From Megascapheus bottae (taxonomy: Eukaryota; Chordata; Mammalia; Rodentia; Geomyidae): a stretch of DNA of 64,000 bases. Both the position numbers and the translations under genes were made by a program. Positions 22,418 to 33,004 of the stretch are shown one piece after another. The notes under the pieces were generated by a model. It was not told the DNA's origin and made no database searches. It was given only the letters and a program-made list of their open reading frames with translations. The stretch spans positions 49,609,858-49,673,857 of the forward strand of contig JANJXV010000004.1 in NCBI GenBank assembly GCA_024803745.1, in the 5' to 3' direction. Within the stretch, counting starts at the first letter, position 1; every line of letters starts with the position of its first letter.

Positions 22418-22574
22418 AGGTGTGACTGCTGTTCTTAATGTACTATGTTATTTCTCATCTTACCTTGTTATCTGATATATTTCATACATGTTTATTTGTT
22501 TATTTGAATAGGATGGGGAAGGGGGGAAAACAAGATAAGGGTAGGGGATTAGGGAGGGAAATGGGGACATAGAT
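22418..22574 (+). mobile_element. L1 3' UTR, distal part, inverted
   Basis: The plus-strand phrases 'gtgtgactgctgttcttaat', 'gtactatgttatttctcatc' and 'ggaaggggggaaaacaagat' with 'gggagggaaatggggac' are the complement of L1 sequence at 54950-55140. It belongs to the same insertion as 22088-22182. Confidence 0.8.
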
Positions 22575-22799
22575 CCTGTCTACCTTCCCCATTCCACTAT
22601 ACTCACCCCCAAAAGAATTTGCTTTGCATTGTTCTCATTAATTTTCTGAAGTATCTATCAGTTATGCAAAGGAATTCATTTTGTAGTGGACATATGCTTG
22701 TACAATACCTTAATAATACGAACTCCTCTACTGCTCTCTTTCCTCATAGCCTTGCCTTGTATTGTTGGATAGTTGGTTTTTGTTTTTTTGTTTGTTTGT

Positions 22800-23003
22800 T
22801 TTGTTTTTGGCCAGTCCTGGGCTTGGGCTCTGAGCCTGGGCACTGTCTTTGGGCTTTCTCAAGGCTAGAGTTCTACCTACCACTTGAGCCACAGCATCAC
22901 TTCTGGCTTTTTTATTTTTTATGTATGTGGTACCAAGGAATCGAACTAGTGTCTTCGTGCATGCTAGGCAAGCACTCTACCACTAAGCCAAACTCCCAGC
23001 CCC
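22800..23003 (-). mobile_element. IDL-Geo-like SINE
   Basis: The plus strand reads 'ggccagtcctgggcttggg', 'tttctcaaggctagagttct', 'gtatgtggtaccaaggaatc' and 'catgctaggcaagcactcta', ending in CCCC. This is the reverse complement of the ID-like/Geo dimer. A TTTG-rich run adjoins its tail. Confidence 0.9.
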
Positions 23004-23159
23004 TGTTTTATAGTCTTAATTGAGTTTTTTTTCCTACCATTTTCATATACAGATGCAAAGTTATTTGGTGTAATTCAGCCCCCTTCATTCTTTTATTCTC
23101 TCTCCATTCCCTAATACTTAATCAAACAGTCTCACTCTTGGGACTATCATGATGAATAT

Positions 23160-23220
23160 AGGAGGAGGAGGAGGAGGAGGAGGAGGAGGAGGAGGAGGAG
23201 GAGGAGGAGGAGGAGGAGAA
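23160..23220. repeat. (GGA)n microsatellite
   Basis: About twenty GGA units, grading into purine-rich sequence up to about 23250. Confidence 0.95.
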
Positions 23221-23274
23221 GGAAGTGGGAGAGGAGGAGACAGAGAAAAATGTCTGTTTGTGTATATTATTTAA

Positions 23275-23600
23275 TTACATATGTATGTATTTACTTAAAT
23301 GTTTATCTCAGTCTAACTCCCACATATGAGAGAACATAGCCAATTTTTGTCTTTTGAAATCTCTTTTGTTAGCATGAACTCTCCAGTTCCCATGTATTTA
23401 CTGGAAAACATCATAACTTTCTTTTTCTTTTCAGTTGAATAGTGGGTCAGTGTTTATTTATATCTCAACCCCTTAACTTATTCCTTAGTTGTAGGGCAGG
23501 TTGGTTGTTTACATAACTTGGCTATTGTGAATAGAACTGCAGTAAACATGGTTATGATGTTGCTTCTATTGTGTCCTGGCTTACATTCTTTTGCTAATTC
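23275..23600 (-). mobile_element. ancient L1 ORF2/3' UTR fragment
   Basis: The plus-strand words 'tcccacatatgagagaacat', 'cttggctattgtgaatagaa' and 'ctgcagtaaacatggttatg' are the complement of the C-terminal ORF2 and early 3' UTR of old mammalian L1. The intervening codons are heavily degraded. Confidence 0.6.
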
Positions 23601-23604
23601 TTAA

Positions 23605-24665
23605 ATCATCAACACCATACTGTTACTACTTTTATCATCAGCCTGTTAATATTCTGTATTTCTAGCATATAGTTAAATCATCTTGAAATGTTCTTATTTT
23701 GTAGAAACTTATAAAATTGCTAGTATTATTGTCTTTTATTAAAGTCTTTTATTTCTTGCTTTGAAAACAAAGCAATGGCTTATTTTGGTTTGTTTCAATT
23801 TTGAAATATTCTTTTTTTATTTTTCCCAAATTCAGGCCCCAACATAAGAATAATAATTACATGTAATTTTCCAATAATGGTTACAAGATACCAAAATGAC
23901 TGCCTCATTCCTCTTAAAACTAATGCTTTCAGTACCTAACTTGTTATGATTTGTTTTTAAATTTTTAATAGTAGTTACTCAGGGAAAATCAGTAAATGAA
24001 GCAGTGTGTCATATCCTATAACTAGAAAGGTCTTAGACAATTGTCAATGGCTTTCTCATGTGTAGTATATTTTCTAACTAGGAAATCATTAAATTCCTGT
24101 TTATAAACTAATTATCTGTTGTCCCTAAAGATAGATTTCTAGTCTCTTTTATTCTGAAAATAATGACTATTAATTCATTACCCAGACCATTTTTATTATA
24201 TTAGTGTAAATAAATTGCCTTTAATCTTAAACAATATTTGTTTGATGATTTCACTAAGAATTCCTGAACTCCTTCTAGCATAAGTATTAACTGCCAAACT
24301 TACAACCAAAGAGTAAAAGCAAGAACTAAAATTCTATTTGGATACTGGAAAACAAACATTCTAGCATTTATTGTCTTCAGATGAAAATGAGTATGATTTT
24401 ACTGCTATCTTACTGTGATACCTTCTATTTCTCTTGCATATTTTGTATTCCCAATGTGAGATATGCCATGCTATTTATTCAGTAATTGAGTTACTGATTT
24501 TAAAGGGGTTGTACTCAAACAACACTTTTAGACAAAATCACCAAGAGACAACACATATAAGATTTATTAATCAAACTTGAAAGCATAATGATACAATTAA
24601 AACAAAGCCGTGAAATTATTTGAACAATTATGACTTCAATGGTTCAGATGACACTCATATTTTTC
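23605..24665. other. unique AT-rich sequence
   Basis: No repeat family or credible open frame is recognised. Confidence 0.5.
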
Positions 24666-24668
24666 TTT

Positions 24669-24884
24669 TTCTTTTTTTGGAGTGGGGGAAGAGGCAGTCT
24701 TGGGACCTGGAACTCAGGGCCTGGGCATTGTCCCTGAGCTTATTTTGCTTAAAGTTAGCACCCTTACTACTTGAGCCACAGTCTCACTTCTGGCTTTTTC
24801 TGTTTTAAGTGTTACTGAGGAAGCAAACCTGGGGCTTTATGCATGCTAGGCAAGCACTTCATCACTAAGCCACATTCCCAGGTC
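24669..24884 (-). mobile_element. IDL-Geo-like SINE, diverged
   Basis: It contains 'ggaactcagggcctgggcat', 'acttgagccacagtctcact', 'ctggctttttctgtttta' and 'gcatgctaggcaagcacttc', in the order of a minus-strand dimer with moderate divergence. Confidence 0.8.
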
Positions 24885-25429
24885 AACACTCATCTTTACT
24901 GACTCAGAATATCACCAAAAGGAATCAGAAGATGCCATTTTGTAAACTATTCACATCTTACTCTTTGAGTCTCCTTTACTTCCCATAACTTATTATAGAT
25001 ATATCATGTAGAAATGAGGTATAAGTCGACTTGGGCTGGAACCACAAAATGCTGTACACTGGGTGGCTTTAAAAAATAGACGCTTATTTCTTTTCAGCTT
25101 TGGAGTGTAGAAATCCCAAGAACAAAATATTGACTCAATTCAGCTTCTAATGATGATTTTCTTCCTGATTTGCAAGTAGTTGACTTTTCCCACATCTTCA
25201 CATGGAAGAGAAAAAGAATGAAGTAGAGGAAGATTCTTTTCATGAATTCTCTCATCTCTTCTATAGATGCTAATATCATTGAATCACTGCCAAGCACTTA
25301 AACATTCACTCAACAATCTTCCTTTTAAAATACCTACCTCCACTTCAGCTATAATCGGATTAAGGTTTCATCATATTATTATAGGATGAATAGAATTTGA
25401 TGTATAGATAATGATCAGATATAGCTGAG

Positions 25430-25545
25430 AATTTCTCAGGATATTCTACAACAGATAACATTAAGAAATGTACTCATTACCTTACTTATGTAATTATAAC
25501 ACCTCTAAACATCACCCTGACAATACAATTAAATTTAAAAAAGAG
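25430..25545 (+). mobile_element. L1 3' UTR end (old subfamily)
   Basis: The phrases 'aagaaatgtactcattacct', 'tacttatgtaattataacac' and 'catcaccctgacaatacaat', then an A-rich end, match the old L1 3' ends at 1090-1170 and 6440-6520. Confidence 0.65.
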
Positions 25546-26625
25546 CTATAACAAAGACCATTCTTATCCATCTCAGCTCTAGCAGCCAATTACTGTATAT
25601 AAATAGCATAATTCCTGAAAACAAATATCAAACACTAGAAGCTACTTAAACTTTCCTTTTCTGTCTCAGATTCCTTCTTATTTCATAACAATATTGTTTC
25701 CTTCAGATTGCCTAAGATTCTGGAATACAGATGGTTTTAAATTACATATAAACTTTTATTTCAATTCCATTGTTTTAGTTCCTAAGACTGACCTATATAT
25801 AACCCAATCTAACTAATGGTCAAAACAATAATGATGAGAAGGAAAAGGTAAAAAAAAGGAAAAACAACAGCAACAAGATGTGATAGGTTTAAGGACTCTT
25901 AAAAACATCTCTGATTTGCAACTGTTTTAAATTATTCACTTTACTGCACAGTACATAGTATATAGTACATAGTTTATCTGCTTAGAAACTCTGGAAAAGA
26001 GGAGCATGCAGAACAATTTAATCATAATCTTATTTTTGTGTTAGTTATATCCCAATCAAGGAATGACTCAAGACTCTAAATTATCCTAGTATTGAATTTG
26101 CTAATTCCTCAGACTTAGAAACTTCACATGGAATTTATGGTCTGCTCTATAGGCTTTTGCTTAGTATTGGTCACGAGATTCTTCTAGCGCAGTGAAACTA
26201 TTACAAAAGATGCTAAAGAATTAAAATAATCATGTTACTATAAAATTTACAAAATTATGAGTAATTTCTACATAGCCCTTTAATACATTGTTACAAGGAC
26301 TTAACAATGTAATTTGATAATTGTCCATGAAGTGTTAATAAATTTGAACTGCAATCATATACTGAAACATCCTTTCCCTTAATTAATAAAACTTAAAATT
26401 TATCTTGAGATTAGATTTCTATAACTATTTTGCCCATACTGGCCTCAAATCACTAGCTTCTAGATAATTAGGATAGTAGGCATGCTGCCACTACATCTTA
26501 CACTTGTACTTTTTAGTGTCTTTGGGGTCTACAGATATGGTTCACTTATTGTCAGTGTAACTAGCTATGACCTTAGCACTTTTTCTGTCATTGATCAGTA
26601 TCTTTCAAAAATTCTGCTTCTAACA
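25546..26625. other. unique AT-rich sequence
   Basis: No gene or repeat is recognised beyond short A/T runs. Confidence 0.5.
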
Positions 26626-26626
26626 A

Positions 26627-26775
26627 GCACCAGGGGCTTTTGTCCATACTCCTAGTTACTGTGATCTAAGGATCAAGATTTGAAACCAGGCAAGGCAGAC
26701 AGATCTACTAAACACCGATTATTAGCTAACAAGTAAATAGCTCAAGTGATAGAATAGTATCCATGAGTCTAATTT
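26627..26775 (+). mobile_element. degraded B1-ID-like SINE
   Basis: 'tactcctagttactgtgatc', 'taaggatcaagatttgaaac' and 'aaatagctcaagtgatagaa' follow the order of a composite SINE missing its 3' end. The copy is old, and its family is uncertain. Confidence 0.5.
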
Positions 26776-26787
26776 TTTTTTAAAAAG

Positions 26788-26990
26788 GTGAGACAGATAG
26801 GCACACAGACAGACAGACACATGCATGTGCACACACACACATGCAGACACACAGACACACACACACAGACACACATAGTGAGAGAGAGAGACAGAGAGAG
26901 ACAGACAGAGAGACAGAGACAGACAGAGATACAGAGAGAGAGACACACAGAGAGAGAAAGACAGAGAGGCAGAGAGATAGAGACAGAATA
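26788..26990. repeat. compound CA/CAGA/GA microsatellite
   Basis: CA-rich blocks change to AGAC and AGAG blocks over about 200 bp. Three long open frames across it (His/Thr-, Arg/Glu- or Ser/Leu-rich) are artefacts of the repeat. Confidence 0.9.
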
Positions 26991-27196
26991 CCTTCAAGTC
27001 CCAGTATGGGACAAAGCCTCCTTGTTCTTTCTTGAACTATTACTTTTCTCTATTGTTTTTCAGAGATGAAAATCTGATTTTTGCTCATGCTTTATTATGT
27101 TCCTTCTTTCTTTCAGTTTATTTTGTAATTTTGTTTAATGGTTGGTTTTGTTTATATTTTAAAAGTATGCTCAACCATAAAGAACATTCAATAAAA

Positions 27197-27213
27197 TAAA
27201 ACCTAGTATTTTT
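27197..27213. repeat. target-site duplication of SINE, left copy
   Basis: taaaacctagtattttt recurs at 27424-27440 with one mismatch, bracketing the SINE. Confidence 0.8.
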
Positions 27214-27423
27214 CTTTTTTTTGGCCAGTCCTGGGCTTGAGCTCAGGGCTTGAGCACTTTCCCTGGACTTTCTCTCAAGGGTAGAGCTCTACCACTTAAA
27301 ACTCAGTACTATTTCCGGATTTTTTTGTTTTTTTGTTTTCCATATATGTGGTACCAAAGAATCCAACCAGGGTCTTCATGCATGTTAGGCAAGCACGCTA
27401 CCACTAGGCAAAACTCACAGCCC
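27214..27423 (-). mobile_element. IDL-Geo-like SINE with target duplication
   Basis: The plus strand runs from 'ttttggccagtcctgggctt' through 'ccatatatgtggtaccaaag' to 'aggcaagcacgctaccacta' and ends 'cagccc'. A 17-bp direct repeat (16 matches) brackets it, so its ends are well fixed and it is a true retroposition event. Confidence 0.9.
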
Positions 27424-27440
27424 TAAAACCTAGAATTTTT
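27424..27440. repeat. target-site duplication of SINE, right copy
   Basis: taaaacctagaattttt, partner of 27197-27213. Confidence 0.8.
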
Positions 27441-27530
27441 ATTATGCCATCTAAATCAAAAGCTAGTGCCCCACATATATGATAAATCTGTGCCACTGAC
27501 CCAATTAGTTGTTATAATAGAAGTTAATTT

Positions 27531-27780
27531 AGCCAAGTGCCAGTAGCTCACATCTGTAATCCTAGCTACACAAGAGGCTAAAATCTCAGAATTACAGTTC
27601 AAAGACAGCCTTGGTATGAAAGTTCACGAGACTCTTATCTCTAGTTAACCACCAAAAAAACAGAAGTGGCATTGTAGCTCCAGGGGTAGGGAAGTAGCCT
27701 TGTGCTGAAGAGCTCAGGGATAGCGCCCAGGCCCAGAGTTCAAGCCCCACAACAGACAGGAAAAAAAAGAAAAAGAAAAA
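27531..27780 (+). mobile_element. SINE, B1/Geo type
   Basis: It is nearly complete: 'agccaagtgccagtagctca', 'ctgtaatcctagctacacaa', 'ttaaccaccaaaaaaacaga', 'gtgctgaagagctcagggat' and 'gttcaagccccacaacagac', followed by an A-rich tail with G interruptions. Confidence 0.9.
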
Positions 27781-28945
27781 GTTAATGTTCTTTGAAAATA
27801 TATTTTCAAAAGACTGGGAAAGATTTGTTGGGAGGATCATGGTGAGCACCAGATAGAGCACGTGAAATATCTAAACACGATTCTCAAGCTACATTTGTTC
27901 TTTAAACAATGTCTCCTAGGAGTTGAGGATGTGATTTATGTAGTCATTTGAGGAAAAGAAATTAAAGAAATGACCATATAGCAAAGTTTAGGGAACATGT
28001 GTTGATAATTAGTGGGGATGGCATTTGAAAGTGGAAACTAAGAGATTATCTGATAGATAGTGGAATTCTGGTGATAGATCAAATGTTCTAGCAAATTGTA
28101 ACTTTCTCTTCTTTAATTATACCTTAATTGAAACTGGAATCCAAAGAGGGTTTGATACAGAGTTGCATGATACTATGAGTTATGTTTTTATTTAACACTT
28201 CTACATTTCTTTAAGAATGTGTGGTAAAGTGATATAGTTTAGCGGGGGCTTGCTGTAAATCCCCCAAGTAGGAACTAAGATTCAGGAAGTTTGTGAAATT
28301 TGAAAATTAGGATGTCAACTGAACAGCATAAAGGTCTAAACAAAATTTCCCCCAGGAATTTCCTGAGAGTCTATCAACTCCTCCATGGTTAATTGGCCAC
28401 AGTGACTCTTTTCCTTCTTGCCTGGTGAAATTCAGTTTAATATCCAGTTGAATATTCCTTTCCATCCCTATGAGACATACTGAGCTGTGAACATCTTAAA
28501 TCAAGTTCAGTTTACGTTACAGTGTTTCACTCCAAAACTCACTAATACTTAGTTTATTAAGGGAGAAAAATGAGGATTCAAAAACTATACCCACCTTTAA
28601 TACTGATGATAAATACTGACTCTGTTTTTCACAATTTGTTCTCCAATATGGTTGTGAAATAGAAGTTTCTATTTGCAGTGGAATCTGTTATAATTCTCAT
28701 TTCTATATTTTTTAAAGTGACAAAACACTTCAATTCTATCAAATATGTGAATTATTTTTCATCTCTGCTGTTCAACTTTCCAGCTACAGACATCACAAAA
28801 TACTGTAGTAGAACCAGTAAGTTTCTTTTCCTTTAAAATAAAAACAAAAGAGAAGGCTTATATCTAAAGGACATAGCTACATCACCACATCTCTGATTTC
28901 TTAAAACTTCACAGGGAGAGAAAATAGACTAAAAATATGATTGGT
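27781..28945. other. unique sequence
   Basis: No repeat or credible open frame is recognised. Confidence 0.5.
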
Positions 28946-28947
28946 AA

Positions 28948-29155
28948 TTGGGCATTGGTGGCTCACTCCTAAAATCAACTATTTTGCAGGCTGAGATCTA
29001 AAGATCACAATTTGAAGCCAGCAGAAGCAAACAAATCTGAGACTTCAATTAGCCACCAAAAAGCTGGAAGTGCAAGCATTACTCAAGTGATAAAGCATCA
29101 GTAGATGAGAGGTCAAGGCTCTGAGTTCAAGCTATGGCTTGAACTCATTTACCAG
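28948..29155 (+). mobile_element. diverged B1/ID-type SINE
   Basis: 'ttgggcattggtggctcact', 'gcaggctgagatctaaagat', 'aattagccaccaaaaagctg' and 'ctctgagttcaagctatgg' follow the composite SINE order. Many substitutions mark an old copy. Confidence 0.7.
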
Positions 29156-29209
29156 TTAAGGAAAACAAATGATGCTTTGTTCTGTTTAGCCATTTCCTGT
29201 TAAATATTA

Positions 29210-29663
29210 GTAATGGATTCTCAGTGACTTGAACCAAATTTAAAGCAATTTAATTGAACAAATGGTATGTGACATTGGCATACGACTCTGTCTGTTGTTG
29301 GTTCTAAGCCTGAGCGGTGGCAATAAGGCTGTCAAGACGGCGGTTGTGTTGGATCAACTGCATGGTGTGGACAGCAAGGCTGCATGGCTCTGCAGGGGAG
29401 TCCAGCACAGTACTGGGCTTTGGCTTGTTGGCTGAGGGCTGATGCAGTTTACCAGATGGAATTTCCGTGGGAACAGATCAAAGGAACTTTGGTTGGTCTG
29501 GCTTGAGGACATTGGTATTTCTCCCCAGTATCTCAACATTTTGATCGATGAAGGGAACAAGTTTCAAATTTAATGTAGATGATATCTTAAAAAGTAAGGT
29601 GCTGAAATCTCTGGCAACTGTAGAGTATAGACTTCTAATGTGAAAAATGTGAGGTTGAGGCAG
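29210..29663 (-). pseudogene. possible retrocopy or terminal exon, unidentified protein
   Basis: I do not recognise the gene. On the minus strand one frame runs from 29663 to a TAG at 29306-29304, about 119 codons, broken only by a TGA at 29480-29478. The C-terminal part includes MQLIQHNRRLDSLIATAQA just before the stop. The patch is richer in GC and CpG than its surroundings, and the sequence after the stop looks like a 3' UTR. A pyrimidine-rich stretch ending in AG near 29636 (minus-strand sense) could be a splice acceptor, which would favour a terminal exon. The in-frame TGA favours a processed pseudogene. No target duplication or poly-A tail is clear. A chance open frame remains possible. 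Confidence 0.35.
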
Positions 29664-29779
29664 TTATTTATATATAAAAAAAACAAGACTACTTTGAACA
29701 ATATCAGTATCGGCAAACTGTAGGGCCAAAGATATTCTCCTTTCCAATTTCATTGCCCTTGTCTTTTCAAGTTCAACAA

Positions 29780-30060
29780 ACATTAAATGCCAGACACTGC
29801 ATAAGGAGATGAAGTCTAACAGTTCAAGCTCTTAGACCCAAGGAAAAGCTCAAGTTCCTCAGGGGGCTTCTGGGTCAAAGTCAGCCGACACCAGTCACAG
29901 GATCCTGGGGTCACCTGCAGGAAGACTGGAGCTCTGGACCTGAACCCTATAAAGAGGCAGCGTCTCAGAAAAAGGCAATGATCCTATAGGCCTGAGGCAG
30001 GGACCCCAGGAGGCCTGGGATGAAGGCCAGGCCAGGCCCACAAGGCTCTCATTTCTATAT
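29780..30060. other. GC-rich patch, unidentified
   Basis: This is a clear compositional outlier directly before the TC tract, with words such as 'caggatcctggggtcacctg' and 'ggccaggccaggcccacaag'. Read on the minus strand, the end 'cagtgtctggcatttaatgt' with 'ttgttgaac' resembles a mammalian 3' UTR or an ancient L2/MIR-type end. No intact frame spans it. It may be a diverged retrocopy or LTR. Confidence 0.4.
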
Positions 30061-30089
30061 TTTAAGGTAAAATCTGCCTTAAATTTACA

Positions 30090-30226
<137 letters not shown>

Positions 30227-30952
30227 GTTCTCTTCCCCAAGTGGAATGAGTATTTTCCCATGATGAACTCATAAATTTATTCCTCAATGAAGGAGATTGT
30301 TTTTAGTTGCAGGATCATTTTTGCCTTCGTTTCTCATTTGTGTTCTGTCTGGTTTTAATATATCCAGGATTAGTTTGTAATGATGAATAAATGATGTTAT
30401 ATTTAAATTATTTAAATCTCATTTCAACACTCAAAATTTTAGTAATAATAGTAATAGCAATTCTTACTTTTTTTTTTACTCCTTAGAGTCTTATTTATCT
30501 TACCAGGTCATGGGAGATAAACTTAAGTTGAGCTAAGGACTGTTAAAATTACAAGATTGAGGCAAGTATGCTTGTTTGAGCAAGCAGCTAGATATGTTAT
30601 ATTACAAGAACAAATAAAACAGTTTTTGAAAGGGTCATAATTACACTGTTGACATGTAAAACTTTTTATGACCACCTAATTGAGAGGCCTGTCCTAAAGG
30701 CACGTACACTTGACACTGGCAGTATTTTTTCTCCTCATCTCTCCTTGCCAAGGAGCAATATAAATCCTTCTCACATACATTTAAAATCAAACATAAATGC
30801 TATGCCTTTCAAATTGTCCAATTTAAGTTCATAATAGAATAGAATCTAGTCTCTCCTCTCTTGGTAATACTTATAGCTTCACAGAAATAGCATTAGAGGA
30901 ATATGGTGGTCTCTTCTACACTTTTTTAAATTTTTTCTTTCATTTTTTTTAA

Positions 30953-31141
30953 TTTTTTGCCAATCCTTGGCTTGATCTCAGGGCATAAGCACTGACCTTG
31001 GACTTTTTCTCAAGGCTAGCGTTCCACCACTTTAGCCACAGCACCATTTCCGGCTTTTTCTATGTATATGGTACAAGGAATCAAACCTGGTCTTCCTGCA
31101 TACTAGGCAAGCACTCTACCACAAGGCCAAATTCCTGGCCT
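30953..31141 (-). mobile_element. IDL-Geo-like SINE
   Basis: The plus strand has 'gccaatccttggcttgatct', 'tttctcaaggctagcgttcc', 'ctatgtatatggtacaagga' and 'ctaggcaagcactctaccac', ending 'cctggcc'. Confidence 0.85.
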
Positions 31142-31144
31142 TCT

Positions 31145-32040
31145 TTTTCCAATTCTTTTCCTGTTCCCCATCCTGGAGAGAGAACACCATATAGCGTATC
31201 AGCCTAAAAGCAAAAGCAGGGAACACAACCTCCAGCACAAAGCTATCTAGTAGACATCTAGGATTACTAAATGATACTGGTATGCTCTGGTTAAATCACA
31301 TGCTACTAGTCTCCATTAAAGTCAAGTTCTCTGATAAAGAATGGCATGACATGAATTTGGAAGGGCTACTAAAGTCAATATCCAGCCCATCATTAATAAA
31401 CTCTCTATTGAGGTAGGGTGGATATCTTTAAGCTAACACTGTTCCCATATCTTTATTTTCCTGTTGTCATGAGACATAACCTTAGTCACACCAGTAAATA
31501 CTTGGTCACAGTTCATTTTCATTGTTCATGTTCTAATTGGGTGTTTGTTTGTTTTTTTACTTCTTTTTCTTATTCTCTTTTAGTTTGTTCAAGGTTGTTA
31601 GTTTCTGTATTTATATTATATTGATATTGACAGTTTCTTAATATTCTTAATATTATTATAATTCATTCTCAATTTGGAGGAACAAAGAATAATCACTTAC
31701 TATAAATTCTTCAAGTTCTTCAAATTGAATTGTTTCTTACTTCTGTTGTCTTTTTTTCTCCACTTCTCATGCTTCTTATAAAATAAGTAGAGGAGCTACA
31801 ATAGTTTCCAGGGTGTGTAAGGTATTTCATAGTAAGTTTTAGGAGAAGCTTTCTAGTATCACTTGACCCATCTCTTTAAAATTAATCTGCATTTAATGTG
31901 GCAACACCAGTCTACTCTTAATGTCTAATATTTACATGTAGGTATTATTTACTTAATTTTGCATATATTTATGTGACATTATAGGTACCACATTAACTCT
32001 GTTGTCTAAAACCTTTTAAACTTTTAAAAACAAATTAAAT
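31145..32040. other. unique AT-rich sequence
   Basis: No gene or repeat is recognised. Confidence 0.5.
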
Positions 32041-32042
32041 TA

Positions 32043-32258
32043 ACCAAGTTGTGGTGGTTCTCAGGAGGCTGAGATAGGAGAATCATGGTTCAAAACCAGT
32101 CTAGGCACTAAAGTCCAGGCAACTCATCTCCAATTATCCATCAGAAAACCAGAAGTAGAACTATGGCTCAAGGGCTAGGGCAGTAGCCTTGAGCTGAACA
32201 GCTCAGGGACAGCATCCAGGAACAGAGGTCAAAACTCACCGCCTACAAAAAAATAAGT
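32043..32258 (+). mobile_element. SINE, B1/Geo type
   Basis: 'gttctcaggaggctgagata', 'atctccaattatccatcaga', 'gctagggcagtagccttgag' and 'ctgaacagctcagggacag' occur in order, with an A-rich tail. The very 5' B1 part is shortened. Confidence 0.85.
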
Positions 32259-32948
32259 TAATTAAAATAAAATGTATCAAATTTTCAGCTAATTTATACA
32301 ATCATGATATAGTTTCTTGAAACCAGAAACATGGGTTTTGGAAGTTTATTTATTTTAGGTTAGATGCTTTAACAATTGACAAGAATAAATGAATACGTGA
32401 AAATATTGTTTGTGTTAGACTGGCACATATCAGGCAATGTCAAGCAGTAAGTAATGAGCAGGTTTCAAGGCAATTCATAAATAATGCAGGCTTGCTGTCA
32501 CTGCACTGCTATTTGTGGGACTTTCTTTTATCATTTTACAATTAAGAAAATAAAATTCTAGGACAGGTGAAAACTCAATGAAAAAACTCACAATTTGTAA
32601 TTCATAGTTTGAAAATCTGTTCTTTATCTCTTCAGTGGGTCAAATATTTGAAGTCCAAACACTAGGATCAAGAGACGGAGACTTTTGTAATGGCTCTAAG
32701 ATGTTGTTCTGACTCCATTTTTCTGTTTACTTTGGAGGATTGGAAGATAACCCCTGTCCCATTTTTTCAATCCCTAAAAATGAGAAGATATATAACTAGC
32801 AACGCAGCTATAAGAATTACAGTGTAAGCCAAAAGTATGCATAGCAGAGAAATTTTTAGTAATTTTGGGCATTAAGAGATGAGAATTAAAATAAAAGGTA
32901 TCAGTATAGTGCCTACTTAGCAAGTTCCATATCCTGAGTTAATGCCAG

Positions 32949-32951
<3 letters not shown>

Positions 32952-33001
<50 letters not shown>
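32952..33001. repeat. (CA)n microsatellite
   Basis: About 24 uninterrupted CA units. Confidence 0.95.
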
Positions 33002-33002
<1 letters not shown>

Positions 33003-33004
33003 GT

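Larger units (their letters stand above)
22183..22574. other. inverted segment cutting an L1 insertion
   Basis: One end of this segment joins the L1 3' UTR near 22182. The other end is L1 3' UTR in plus orientation that stops at 'gaaatggggac' near 22570. In intact copies (such as 54920-54970) these two edges are adjacent. Flipping the segment conceptually restores a continuous minus-strand L1 3' UTR and places the 17-mer B at both ends as a direct repeat. So a roughly 390-bp inversion happened after the L1 inserted, with one breakpoint in the L1 and the other in its flank. Confidence 0.7.

Noticed and set aside
22088..22574. Simple twin-priming explanation for the opposed L1 pieces
   Set aside because: The sequence between the pieces is not L1-like and the 17-mer flank is itself inverted, which a later inversion explains and twin priming does not.
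26788..27069. Long open frames on both strands, rich in His/Thr, Arg/Glu or Ser/Leu
   Set aside because: They are created by the CA/GA microsatellite and exist in several frames at once.
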